A DNA stretch of 11,699 bases, from contig CANIBV010000043.1 of assembly GCA_947466005.1 (NCBI GenBank), forward strand, positions 1 to 11,699. Direction: 5' to 3'. Both the position numbers and the translations under genes were made by a program. The notes under the pieces were generated by a model that made no database searches, was not told the origin of the DNA, and saw only the letters and a program-made list of their open reading frames with translations. Origin of the DNA: Spartobacteria bacterium (GTDB lineage: Bacteria > Verrucomicrobiota > Verrucomicrobiia > Chthoniobacterales > UBA6821). This document shows, one piece after another, positions 1-8,376 of this stretch; position 1 is the first letter of the stretch, and every line of letters begins with the position of its first letter.

Positions 1-1150
1 TGCCGTCCTGATTGGTGTTCTGGTAGGTCCGGAACTCGGCGCCGACACGGAAATTCCAAAAACATTTGGGGTTGAACGTGTGGTCGAACCCGCCGACAAG
101 CGTCTGCCCCCAGCTGTTGTTGCCCTGCTGCGCGTAGCCGTAGTTATCCGTGCTGTAGTCAACCACCGCCGTGGTGGTCGGCCTAACCAACCAGCGAAAG
201 GAATGGCCTAAGCCTGGCTGCGTAAATCCCTGCTGGGTGTTAAGACTGTTTTCCAAGTAGTAGTTACCCGTGAAGTTGAGGCGCGTGACCGTCGTTAAAA
301 GCTCCGACCACTGGTAGGCGGCGGCAAAGCTGTTGGCAGTGTAAATGTAGGAGCCATTCTGGTTTTGAGAGGTACCGATCAGCGACGGATTGGGTTGCTG
401 CTGGTAGGATGAGGATGTGTTATAGGTGAGGACTAGCCGGGGGGAAAACCGGTACTCCGTAGCCATCCCCAGACCGATGGTTCCTTGCTGGGATTGATTG
501 GCCCCCGCATTGGCATACTGGGTGAATCCTCCGGTGAGATTAGCATTCATATTCATGCGCGAAGTGCCGAAGCGGTAATTGATCCCTCCGTTGAGGTTCC
601 CGAACGTGCTTGCGACCGCATTTTTGTGGGAACTATTGACGTTGCTGTCGTATCCACCACGGACCGCTACCTGAAAACGCAGTTTCTTGGCCCAGTCAAC
701 CACCCCCCCCAATGCTCCTGGGCCGAGGCCAGTCCCCTGAGATCCAGGCGTTGTCTCGTCCAGTTTGGTCACGGGCATCCCGACGGAGGCAGGAGCGAAT
801 TGGGGGTTGCCTGCCGGTTGAGCGCTTGGAAGATTCAGATTCTCGGCGGAAGGGGGATTGAACTCGGCCCTTGGTATCGCCTCCGGCTTGGGCTGTTCCT
901 GTTGCCCCTGCTGCTCCGGCGTTGATTCCTGAAGGGGGGGGGGCAGGGGGAGTGCCGGCGTTGGCAGGGTCACCGAGGGAGGAGCAACCTGAAAGGAAGA
1001 GTCAGATGGAGCACCCCCATCTTGCCCTCCCTGAGCGGCACCCGACGACTCAGAGGACTCCTCTGCCAAAAGAATTCCTTGGGCGCAAAAAAGCAGCGCC
1101 AGAAGAAGCAATCGGCCCAATGTCTTGGGATTGGATGGGGGGTGAAACAT
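1..1150 (-). CDS. Outer-membrane beta-barrel protein, BBP2-like (3' end missing)
   Basis: Probable outer-membrane barrel, perhaps a surface- or exo-polysaccharide export/assembly porin. It reads open from ATG at 1150 for 383 codons to the left edge, so the C-terminus is missing. Residues 1-29 look like a Sec signal peptide: a basic N-region, the hydrophobic stretch LLLLALLF, and likely cleavage near ILLA/EE. The cysteine in LLFC does not make a good lipobox. Residues 35-150 are a low-complexity linker rich in Pro, Gln, Gly and Ser. From about 158 the protein has alternating aromatic/polar strands, beginning with FQVAVRGGYDSNVN, which resembles the first strand of BBP2_2-type barrels (PF10082). 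Many Asn, Tyr, Gln and Thr residues follow, as expected of barrel strands and loops. It lies 113 bp downstream of the O-antigen-ligase-like gene on the same strand. No Shine-Dalgarno is visible; a G6 run on the plus strand (C6 in the mRNA) precedes the start. The barrel assignment is firm, the cargo or role unknown. Confidence 0.8.
   Translation of the reverse strand, partial: MFHPPSNPKTLGRLLLLALLFCAQGILLAEESSESSGAAQGGQDGGAPSDSSFQVAPPSVTLPTPALPLPPPLQESTPEQQGQQEQPKPEAIPRAEFNPPSAENLNLPSAQPAGNPQFAPASVGMPVTKLDETTPGSQGTGLGPGALGGVVDWAKKLRFQVAVRGGYDSNVNSSHKNAVASTFGNLNGGINYRFGTSRMNMNANLTGGFTQYANAGANQSQQGTIGLGMATEYRFSPRLVLTYNTSSSYQQQPNPSLIGTSQNQNGSYIYTANSFAAAYQWSELLTTVTRLNFTGNYYLENSLNTQQGFTQPGLGHSFRWLVRPTTTAVVDYSTDNYGYAQQGNNSWGQTLVGGFDHTFNPKCFWNFRVGAEFRTYQNTNQDG
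703..710 (-). repeat. G8 homopolymer inside barrel gene
   Basis: Eight C on the plus strand read as G8 in the coding strand at the GALGGV segment just before the first predicted barrel strand. It is a second possible slippage site in the same gene. Two shorter runs of six also lie at the gene's 5' end, at 1137-1142 and 1154-1159. Confidence 0.7.
934..943 (-). repeat. C10 homopolymer inside barrel gene
   Basis: Ten consecutive G on the plus strand read as C10 in the coding strand, within the Pro-rich periplasmic linker at about residues 70-73. The frame is intact as sequenced: signal peptide and barrel are in the same frame. A tract of this length is prone to replication slippage, and a one-base change would truncate the protein before the barrel. 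Phase variation is an inference. Confidence 0.75.
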
Positions 1151-1226
1151 GCAGGGGGGTATACTTAAAAAAGAGTAGATTAAAAAATATGTTTTTCGGA
1201 GACAAGGCAAGGATTTCTCGGTTCTG

Positions 1227-1262
1227 TTTTTCGCCGCTGCACGGCCTTCGCAGCGGAAAAAA
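1227..1262. other. Inverted repeat between the two surface genes
   Basis: Arms CCGCTGC (1234-1240) and GCAGCGG (1250-1256) pair perfectly around a 9-base loop. On either strand a T run lies before the stem and an A run after it (T5 and A6 in plus-strand reading), which can lengthen the stem. It begins directly after the stop codon of the upstream minus-strand gene. There is no U run after the stem on either strand, so it is not a standard intrinsic terminator. It may be a 3'-end stabiliser or processing hairpin between co-transcribed genes. Confidence 0.5.
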
Positions 1263-1263
1263 T

Positions 1264-3273
1264 CTACCTCGGGGCAGAAACTCTCCCACCATTTACGCTC
1301 CCAGCCTTCGCCTCGCTTTCCATCGAGGCATCGGGATGTCTCTCCCTGAGCAATTTGTCGAGAACGTTTAATTGCCTGCTCACATTGCCGGCGTCCTGAA
1401 AACGGGCCGATACCCGATAGTAGTGTCCGGCCTCATCGAGGCTACCGAGATCATGCAGGGAAGCGGCATATTCCTGATAGGCAAACGCATAAAGGGGAAG
1501 GCGTTGCATCGATCCAACAAAAGCCGAACGGGAGCCAGTCTCATCGCCGATCCGAGCCAGCACACCCCCGAGTCGCATGAGCATAAACCAATTCTCTGGA
1601 TCTGCGGCAACCGCGCGCCTTAGGACGATCGCAAGGCGTGAGAGATCCTGCTCCGCCTCCTCGGCCCCGCCCGCTTTCTTAGCCACCATCGGAGTCTGAG
1701 TGTATGCATTTTGCGTGATCCTGAACCAAAGGAGATTGGCCAGCACCGCTGCGGAGCGGGCGCTCCCGGGCTTTGCCTCGCTGGCCAACAGCGCCTCCTC
1801 AATGGCGAGAGAAAGCTGTGCGGAAGCGGGTGGAGTCACCGAGATCCGCGAAGAGACCGCTTCCGCCACAAACAAGCATCTCTCGCCTCGCCAATTACCA
1901 GCAGCAATCAGCGAGAGAAAGAGCAATAGCGAAGCAATCATCACGCCCACACACCATCGGATCCATCGGGAGGAGGCATCCTGCCGTGCTCGACCGAGCC
2001 CCGGGTTGCAGAGCAGCCCAAAACAGACACCGGCGATCAAGGCATTCGCCCCGAGGTGCATGTTGAAATCCAGAAACGAGTGGATGATCTGGGCGATGGC
2101 CACCGAAATCGCCCCGATCACGATAGCTCCCTTGTTGCTCCAGAGGCCATAGTTGCCTGCCGATTCACCGACAGAGCGGTGGACGCGTAACAAGCCCCTC
2201 CCTCCGGACCAGAGGTGAACCCCGAGAAATAGGAGGGCGAGAAGAAGCCCCGTAAGACCGTACTCGGAAAGCAGTTGGGCGAAATCATTGTGAGCCAGCA
2301 GCGACTCGTGAGGCATCATCAATCTGGCTGACCATTGGAAACTCCCCGCCCCCAGCCCTACAAAGGGAGCCAGTCCGAGATCATGAACGGCCGCCCTCCA
2401 GAGATCCTCCCGGTAGACATCCATCCAGAGTCCCTGCATTCGCGCGCGAAAGAGCAGGTTATCGGAGACGACCCACCCCACGGCGACGAGGAGCAGGGAG
2501 AGAATAAGCGCCGAAAAAAACCCGATCACCAGCGTCGAACGGTTCCCTGAGGAAACGAGAAGATAAAAAGAGAGGAGAAGAAAAACGAGTGTCCCGACAG
2601 CAAGCGCCACAACCCCTCCCCGACTCAGGCTTAAGCAGACCCCCAGAGAGCAAAAAGCCGCGCAATACAGAGCCAACCCGCGTGTCGTCCACCGGAAGCG
2701 GCCCCAGCACCCCAAAGCGAGCGCAAATAAGGACGCATCGCCGAGCAACCACGCCAGGTGGTTCTTGTTGGCGTAGGTGCCGACAGTGGTCGTATAATAG
2801 CTTGTAAGCTGCGGAAAGATGAGTGAGAGCGGTTTCCAGGACTCGTCACAGTAGAACTGGTACAACTCGCTGGCCGTTTGAAGGAAGGCCGAGAGGAGAA
2901 GCAACGACAGAAAAAAAATCCTCGCGGAGCTTCCAGTCACTGCAACCGCAAAGACCAGATAGAGCAGGAACATCGCACCAAGGCGCAGGAGTTCAAAGTC
3001 CCTCAGCCCGGGATCCCCGCCGAAGAGAGTCCTCACAAGAAGGTATGCACACAGGAGCCCCATCGAAAACAGGGGGATCCGTGCAGGCTCACGGGATTCC
3101 GAACGGGAAAGCACGAGAGGAAGCGCCAGAAATCCGGCGGCAATGACCGGAAGATAGCAAACCAGCAGGGGAAACATCGGCCTCCCCCCTCCGCCGATGC
3201 ACTGCATGCCAATAATCCCCGCAGCAGCGAGCAGGGAGACCAGCCATGGGAGGGGTGAGAAAATGGCGTTCAT
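1264..3273 (-). CDS. O-antigen ligase/polymerase-like membrane protein with TPR-like tail
   Basis: Predicted inner-membrane glycan ligase or polymerase of the Wzy_C/WaaL superfamily (PF04932), which joins or extends lipid-linked polysaccharide on the periplasmic side. The 669 residues hold about a dozen hydrophobic segments across 1-460. Family-like signatures are GTYANKNHLA (165-174), LSRGG with its Arg (216-220), a GLGAGSFQ segment (306-313) and AHNDFAQLLSEYG (327-339) with the loop His. HSFLDFNMHLGANAL (398-412) is also typical. After a last membrane helix (about 440-460) comes a soluble helical region; 550-640 looks like tetratricopeptide repeats, for example ADPENWFMLMRLGGVLARIG and SLDEAGHYYR. 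A protein O-glycosyltransferase (PglL-like) is an alternative. It is divergent from moeB and lies upstream of the barrel gene. The start at 3273 has no evident Shine-Dalgarno but puts a hydrophobic helix at the N-terminus. Substrate cannot be told from sequence. Confidence 0.85.
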   Translation of the reverse strand: MNAIFSPLPWLVSLLAAAGIIGMQCIGGGGRPMFPLLVCYLPVIAAGFLALPLVLSRSESREPARIPLFSMGLLCAYLLVRTLFGGDPGLRDFELLRLGAMFLLYLVFAVAVTGSSARIFFLSLLLLSAFLQTASELYQFYCDESWKPLSLIFPQLTSYYTTTVGTYANKNHLAWLLGDASLFALALGCWGRFRWTTRGLALYCAAFCSLGVCLSLSRGGVVALAVGTLVFLLLSFYLLVSSGNRSTLVIGFFSALILSLLLVAVGWVVSDNLLFRARMQGLWMDVYREDLWRAAVHDLGLAPFVGLGAGSFQWSARLMMPHESLLAHNDFAQLLSEYGLTGLLLALLFLGVHLWSGGRGLLRVHRSVGESAGNYGLWSNKGAIVIGAISVAIAQIIHSFLDFNMHLGANALIAGVCFGLLCNPGLGRARQDASSRWIRWCVGVMIASLLLFLSLIAAGNWRGERCLFVAEAVSSRISVTPPASAQLSLAIEEALLASEAKPGSARSAAVLANLLWFRITQNAYTQTPMVAKKAGGAEEAEQDLSRLAIVLRRAVAADPENWFMLMRLGGVLARIGDETGSRSAFVGSMQRLPLYAFAYQEYAASLHDLGSLDEAGHYYRVSARFQDAGNVSRQLNVLDKLLRERHPDASMESEAKAGSVNGGRVSAPR

Positions 3274-3300
3274 GCTGGGGATCTGGCAACGAATGGTAGA

Positions 3301-3338
3301 GGAAAGAGTGCCTTAAAGTCACGGGGAAGCCTCTTTCC
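3301..3338. promoter_or_regulatory. Inverted repeat in divergent intergenic region
   Basis: GGAAAGAG (3301-3308) and CTCTTTCC (3331-3338) form perfect 8-base arms separated by 22 bases, between the divergent membrane-protein and adenylyltransferase genes. It could be an operator or a transcript hairpin; there is no supporting T run. Chance occurrence is possible. Confidence 0.3.
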
Positions 3339-3339
3339 C

Positions 3340-3368
3340 TTGAACCGAGGACATTCCGAGGTTATCGA
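3340..3368 (+). promoter_or_regulatory. Candidate promoter for the moeB-trm112-thrS group
   Basis: TTGAAC (3340-3345) and TATCGA (3363-3368) are separated by 17 bases, an acceptable sigma70-type arrangement with a weak -10 box. Transcription would begin only about six bases before the ATG at 3381, giving a nearly leaderless mRNA, in keeping with the missing Shine-Dalgarno. The -10 region sits inside a perfect 12-base palindrome, GTTATCGATAAC (3361-3372). Confidence 0.35.
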
Positions 3369-3380
3369 TAACGTCCTTTT

Positions 3381-4583
3381 ATGAGCAAAAGCATTCTGGA
3401 CCCAGCCCGCTCCGCAGCCGTCGAGTTGAGCAATGACGAGATCGCTCGCTACTCCCGTCATCTCATCATGCCCGAGGTGACCCTTGAGGGTCAGAAGCGC
3501 ATCAAGGCAGCCAGCGTCCTCTGCATCGGCACAGGCGGACTCGGCTCCCCGATCGCCCTGTATCTTGCTGCCGCCGGCATCGGCAGGATCGGTCTCGTCG
3601 ATTTCGACACCGTCGATTTCTCCAACCTGCAGCGCCAGATCCTGCACGGAACGCGTGATGTCGGCCGCAAGAAGATCAACAGCGCGCGCGACACCATCAA
3701 GGAGATCAATCCCAATGTGCAGGTCGATCTCCACGACTGTTTCTTCACCTCGGAAAATGCCGAGCAGATCGTGGCCCCTTACGACATCGTCATCGACGGC
3801 ACGGATAATTTCCCCACCCGTTACCTCTCCAACGACGTCTGCGTCTTCCAGAAGAAGCCGAACATCTACGGCTCCATCTTCCGCTTTGACGGCCAGTGCA
3901 CCGTCTTTGCCCCCCACCTAGGAGGCCCTTGCTATCGTTGCCTCTATCCCGAACCACCGCCGCCGGGCATGGTCCCGAGCTGTGCAGAGGGAGGTGTTCT
4001 CGGCGTCCTTCCCGGAATCATCGGCGTCATGCAGGCGATCGAGGCGATCAAGCTGATCGTCGGCATCGGCGAACCGCTCATCGGCCGCCTCATGCATTTC
4101 GACGCGCTCAAGATGAAGTTCCGTGAGTTCAAGATCCGCAAGGATCCGAAGTGCCCCGTCTGCGGAGAGAACCCGACGGTCACCGAACTCATCGACTACG
4201 ACACCTTCTGCGGCATCCCTCAGGCCGCTGCCGCGGAGGAGGCCGAAGTTCCCGTTCCAGAGATCACCGTGGAGGAGCTTCAGGTAAAGCTCCAGAGTGG
4301 CCTCCGCAATGGTGAAAAGGTGACCCTCATCGATGTGCGCGAGCAATTCGAGTGGGACATCGCTCGGATCCCCGGCGCGAGGCTGATCCCTCTGGGCGAC
4401 CTCCATTCCCGCATGAGTGAACTCGACAGCGCCGACACGATCTACCTCCAGTGCAAGTCGGGCGTCCGCTCTGCCAACGCACTGCGCGAACTCCAGGGGG
4501 CAGGATTCTCCAAGCTCTTTAACGTGCAGGGGGGCATCCTGGCTTGGGCCGACCGGATCGACAAATCCGTCGCCAAGTATTGA
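3381..4583 (+). CDS. moeB: MoeB/ThiF-type adenylyltransferase with C-terminal rhodanese domain
   Basis: E1-like enzyme that adenylates the C-terminal Gly-Gly of a small sulfur-carrier protein (MoaD, ThiS or CysO type); its rhodanese domain can pass sulfur as a persulfide. The 400 residues match the MoeZ/MoeBR layout. The E1 domain, about 17-275, has the nucleotide loop GTGGLGSP (50-57), VDFDTVDFSNLQRQ (73-86), DGTDNF (139-144), zinc cysteine pairs CYRC (184-187) and CPVC (258-261), and the conserved Cys201 in PSCAEGGVLG. The rhodanese domain, about 293-398, has LIDVREQFEW and the active loop CKSGVR with Cys358. All key residues are present, so both activities are plausible. No sulfur-carrier, MoaE or ThiG gene is in the window, so molybdopterin, thiamine or cysteine synthesis cannot be told apart. 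The trm112-like gene starts three bases after the stop. No Shine-Dalgarno precedes the ATG. Confidence 0.9.
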   Translation: MSKSILDPARSAAVELSNDEIARYSRHLIMPEVTLEGQKRIKAASVLCIGTGGLGSPIALYLAAAGIGRIGLVDFDTVDFSNLQRQILHGTRDVGRKKINSARDTIKEINPNVQVDLHDCFFTSENAEQIVAPYDIVIDGTDNFPTRYLSNDVCVFQKKPNIYGSIFRFDGQCTVFAPHLGGPCYRCLYPEPPPPGMVPSCAEGGVLGVLPGIIGVMQAIEAIKLIVGIGEPLIGRLMHFDALKMKFREFKIRKDPKCPVCGENPTVTELIDYDTFCGIPQAAAAEEAEVPVPEITVEELQVKLQSGLRNGEKVTLIDVREQFEWDIARIPGARLIPLGDLHSRMSELDSADTIYLQCKSGVRSANALRELQGAGFSKLFNVQGGILAWADRIDKSVAKY

Positions 4584-4586
4584 CCC

Positions 4587-4820
4587 ATGCCGGGGATTCA
4601 ACAGACCATCGGGGAACTCTCGGCGCTGCTGCGCTGCCCGGTGACGGCACAGCAACTCCACATCGCGACTCCCGGTGAGCTCCGTGCCCTCTCCAAAAGC
4701 GCAGCCGATGATGTCGATGGCTTCCTTGTCCGCGAGGACGGAACTGCCGCCTATCCGGTCAAAGGAGGCATCCCCTCACTCCTTACAGAGTCGCTCATCC
4801 CGCTTCAGCCTCCAACCTAA
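4587..4820 (+). CDS. Trm112-like small protein
   Basis: A 77-residue protein of the Trm112p/UPF0434 type (PF03966). The family pattern is visible: LLRCPVTAQQL near residues 14-24, then DGFLVREDGTAAYPVKGGIPSLL at the C-terminal half, written here in two parts because it is contiguous: the DGFLVRED segment followed by YPVKGGIPSLL. Family members in eukaryotes and archaea activate rRNA, tRNA and release-factor methyltransferases; bacterial roles are less clear. Only one cysteine of the usual zinc set remains, so zinc binding is doubtful. It begins three bases after the adenylyltransferase stop, with no Shine-Dalgarno, suggesting translational coupling. Its last codons and TAA stop lie inside a short dispersed repeat (4803-4835). 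Confidence 0.75.
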   Translation: MPGIQQTIGELSALLRCPVTAQQLHIATPGELRALSKSAADDVDGFLVREDGTAAYPVKGGIPSLLTESLIPLQPPT

Positions 4821-4835
4821 CAGCCTTCAGCCTAA
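4803..4835 (-). repeat. Short degenerate repeat, copies at the Trm112 gene end
   Basis: On the minus strand this reads TTAGGCTGAAGGCTG, then TTAGGTTGG, then AGGCTGAAG: two to three tandem degenerate units of the core TNAG[AG]CTGAAGG also found at 8287-8309, 9564-9575 and 9624-9635. It supplies the stop codon of the Trm112-like gene and fills most of the gap before thrS. Confidence 0.5.
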
Positions 4836-4848
4836 TCCCCTTTCTTCC

Positions 4849-6771
<1,923 letters not shown>

Positions 6772-6843
6772 GCGGGCTAGTCATTCCGTTGCTTGATCCC
6801 CTTGGTTTCCATCTTCAGCAGTCAGTCGCAAGAGTCACCGGTC

Positions 6844-6863
6844 GCTGTGCACTTCCGTGCAGC
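6844..6863 (+). promoter_or_regulatory. Small hairpin in the infC leader
   Basis: TGCAC (6848-6852) and GTGCA (6857-6861) pair around a TTCC loop, with outer GC pairs possible across a bulge. No T run follows, so it is not an intrinsic terminator. It lies in the 129-bp thrS-infC gap, 38 bases before the infC start, and could be part of a structured leader. Confidence 0.3.
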
Positions 6864-6891
6864 AACCACAACAATCCCGCGCTAGGCGCAC

Positions 6892-6896
6892 GGAGG
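6892..6896 (+). promoter_or_regulatory. Shine-Dalgarno GGAGG for infC
   Basis: GGAGG ends four bases before the ATT at 6901. It is the only strong, correctly placed Shine-Dalgarno seen before any identified gene start here. It supports initiation at ATT rather than at the GTG at 6949, which lies 52 bases downstream of it. Confidence 0.7.
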
Positions 6897-6900
6897 CACC

Positions 6901-7563
6901 ATTAATCCAGCATTCATTCGTATTAACGACCGCATTCGCGCCCGCGAAGTGCGCGTCATCATCGGCTCCACCGGTCAGCAACTCGGCATTCTCAAGACGG
7001 AGGAAGCACTCCGCCGCGCCAAGTCCTATGGCCTCGACCTGATCGAGGTGGCCCCGACGGCTAACCCGCCGGTCTGCCGTATTGCCGATTTCGGAAAGTT
7101 CAAGTACGAGCTCACCAAGAAGGAGAAGGAGAGCAAACACAGCGCCACAAAGATCAAGGAAATCAAGTTCCGGGTGAAGATCGGCACGCACGACTACGAG
7201 ACGAAACTGCGCCACGCCGAGGAGTTCATCGAGAAGGGTAACAAGCTCAAAATGGTCCTCCAGTTCCGCGGTCGTGAGAATGCCCACAAGGATCTAGGCA
7301 TTGCCATGATGCATAAGATCATCAAGGACCTCGAGACCATGGCATCCGTTGACATGCCGCCGAAGCTTGTCGGACGCGCCGTCGGCATGACCATGAGTCC
7401 CCTGCCCACCGCAAAGCGCAAACGCCGTTTCGCCAAGATCGAAGGTGACTACGTCGAGGATGTGGATTCCGACGAAGAGGACGATGATGCGGAGGAGGAA
7501 ACCAGTGTGACCAAGGATGGCGACGAGACCGTAACAGCGGAAAATACTGATCATGCCGGTTGA
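6901..7563 (+). CDS. infC: Translation initiation factor IF-3, AUU start
   Basis: IF-3 binds the 30S subunit, prevents 50S joining and checks the start codon and initiator tRNA. Reading from ATT 6901 gives 220 residues. The conserved IF-3 N-terminus RINDRIRAREVRVI (7-20) lies upstream of the first conventional start, GTG 6949, so that GTG cannot be the true start. The frame closes at TAG 6883-6885 and has no ATG, GTG or TTG in between. AUU is the known autoregulated start of E. coli infC. The N-domain is about 7-75, with NPPVCRIADFGKFKYE at 55-70; a lysine-rich linker follows; the C-domain is about 83-165, with KEIKFRVKIG, QFRGRENAH and VGRAVGMTM. Residues 181-220 form an acidic tail (DSDEEDDDAEEE) beyond the usual IF-3 end. 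It follows thrS as in many bacteria, but rpmI-rplT do not follow. The last 11 bases overlap the HAD gene. Confidence 0.95.
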   Translation: MNPAFIRINDRIRAREVRVIIGSTGQQLGILKTEEALRRAKSYGLDLIEVAPTANPPVCRIADFGKFKYELTKKEKESKHSATKIKEIKFRVKIGTHDYETKLRHAEEFIEKGNKLKMVLQFRGRENAHKDLGIAMMHKIIKDLETMASVDMPPKLVGRAVGMTMSPLPTAKRKRRFAKIEGDYVEDVDSDEEDDDAEEETSVTKDGDETVTAENTDHAG

Positions 7564-8290
7564 TCCCGAAGCGGTCACGACCACCCCATCCACGAAGAGA
7601 CTCTACCTCTTTGACATCGACGGCACCCTTATCACCTCTGGGGGAGCCGGCGAGACTTCCTTCAGGGAAGCCGTTGTAGAGCTCTGCGGCGGGCTTTCTC
7701 CTTTGGAAGGCGTCAACTTCGCAGGAAACACCGATACCGGAATAGCCCGGGAGATTCTGATGGCGGCGGGGATGGAACCAACGAAGCAGAACATCATGGC
7801 GCTGCTCGACTCCTACCTAGGCAAGCTTACTGATCGAATCCATCGCCACCAGGGAAAGCTTCTTCCAGGAATTATCCCGCTCCTTGACGCACTCAAGGAG
7901 CGCGACGACTGCTTTCTCGCGCTGCTCACGGGGAACCTTGCGGCTGGAGCCGAGGTCAAGCTCTCCCACTATGGCGTCTGGCACTACTTTGGGTTCGGCG
8001 CCTACGCCGACGACCACCATCTCCGCAACGAACTCGGTCCAGTCGCCATGACGCGTGCCCTTGCCGATCACGGCGAGGAATTCACCCCGGACCGGATCTA
8101 CGTGATCGGCGATACTCCACGTGACATTGAGTGTGGGAAGGCCTTTGGGGCCGTCACGGTCGCCGTGGCGACAGGTCACTATTCCCGCGAGGAGCTGGCC
8201 TCCCACCATCCCAACTTTCTCTTCGACGACCTCTCCGATCCCGTAGCCGTCATGGCAGCGATCGCTCCGGAGGAGAAAAGAGAGGCTTAG
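7553..8290 (+). CDS. HAD-superfamily phosphatase (phosphoglycolate-phosphatase-like)
   Basis: Likely small-molecule phosphatase, 245 residues, of the HAD type with an alpha-helical cap. Motif I is LYLFDIDGTLI with nucleophile D21 and acid D23. A cap region follows at about 30-100. Motif II is LLTGN with T126; K136 is a candidate motif III lysine; motif IV is VIGDTPRDIECG with D187 and D191. All catalytic positions are present. Closest by appearance is the Gph group, but substrate cannot be inferred. The ATG overlaps the end of infC by 11 bases in a different frame, so translation is probably coupled. The 14 residues before motif I are a short variable lead. The TAG stop lies in a copy of the short repeat at 8287. 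Confidence 0.88.
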   Translation: MPVDPEAVTTTPSTKRLYLFDIDGTLITSGGAGETSFREAVVELCGGLSPLEGVNFAGNTDTGIAREILMAAGMEPTKQNIMALLDSYLGKLTDRIHRHQGKLLPGIIPLLDALKERDDCFLALLTGNLAAGAEVKLSHYGVWHYFGFGAYADDHHLRNELGPVAMTRALADHGEEFTPDRIYVIGDTPRDIECGKAFGAVTVAVATGHYSREELASHHPNFLFDDLSDPVAVMAAIAPEEKREA

Positions 8291-8309
8291 ACTGAAGGCT
8301 TTTAGACTG
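8287..8309 (+). repeat. Short degenerate repeat, two copies at HAD gene end
   Basis: TTAGACTG occurs at 8287-8294 and again at 8302-8309, a 15-base period; the first copy continues as AAGGCTT. It matches the core of the repeat found near the ends of the Trm112-like gene and kamA. The first copy contains the HAD stop codon (TAG 8288-8290). Confidence 0.5.
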
Positions 8310-8315
8310 TTAGGA

Positions 8316-8351
8316 AGAAAAAGCCCCCGCGGCCAACTACCCTCTTTTTCT
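8316..8351 (+). terminator. Possible weak terminator after HAD gene
   Basis: AGAAAAAG (8316-8323) pairs perfectly with CTTTTTCT (8344-8351), with a GC-rich 20-base interval that includes CCGCGG. The T-rich 3' arm, placed 25 bases after the HAD stop between convergent genes, suggests a transcription end for the plus-strand group. The stem is A/T-rich and its loop long, so the call is weak. Confidence 0.35.
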
Positions 8352-8376
8352 GAGTTCCTGATTAAAAATCTCAGAA
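8348..8376. other. Inverted repeat at the convergent gene ends
   Basis: TTCTGAG (8348-8354) and CTCAGAA (8370-8376) form 7-base perfect arms around a 15-base AT-rich loop. The second arm covers the stop codon of the rlmI-type gene. It shares bases with the preceding AGAAAAAG/CTTTTTCT stem, so the two hairpins exclude each other. Confidence 0.35.

Noticed and set aside
934..943. Frameshift in the barrel gene at the G10 run
   Set aside because: Signal peptide and barrel strands are in the same frame as sequenced, so the gene is intact here.
485..1371. Plus-strand open frames of 146 and 166 codons over the barrel gene
   Set aside because: The minus strand reads a signal peptide, linker and barrel without a break for 383 codons; the plus frames have no such features.
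3270..4661. Two long minus-strand open frames across moeB and the Trm112-like gene
   Set aside because: Low-complexity Asp/Glu/Leu/Val-rich shadows of the GC-rich plus-strand genes, with no domain signature.
4675..4848. Upstream extension of thrS adding 58 residues
   Set aside because: It overlaps the Trm112-like gene in another frame, is Ser/Pro-rich without TGS features, and family similarity starts exactly at the ATG at 4849.
6781..6900. A thrS-infC leader riboswitch, T-box or tRNA-like element
   Set aside because: Only one short hairpin is visible, with no T-box sequence, no tRNA-like arms and no terminator.
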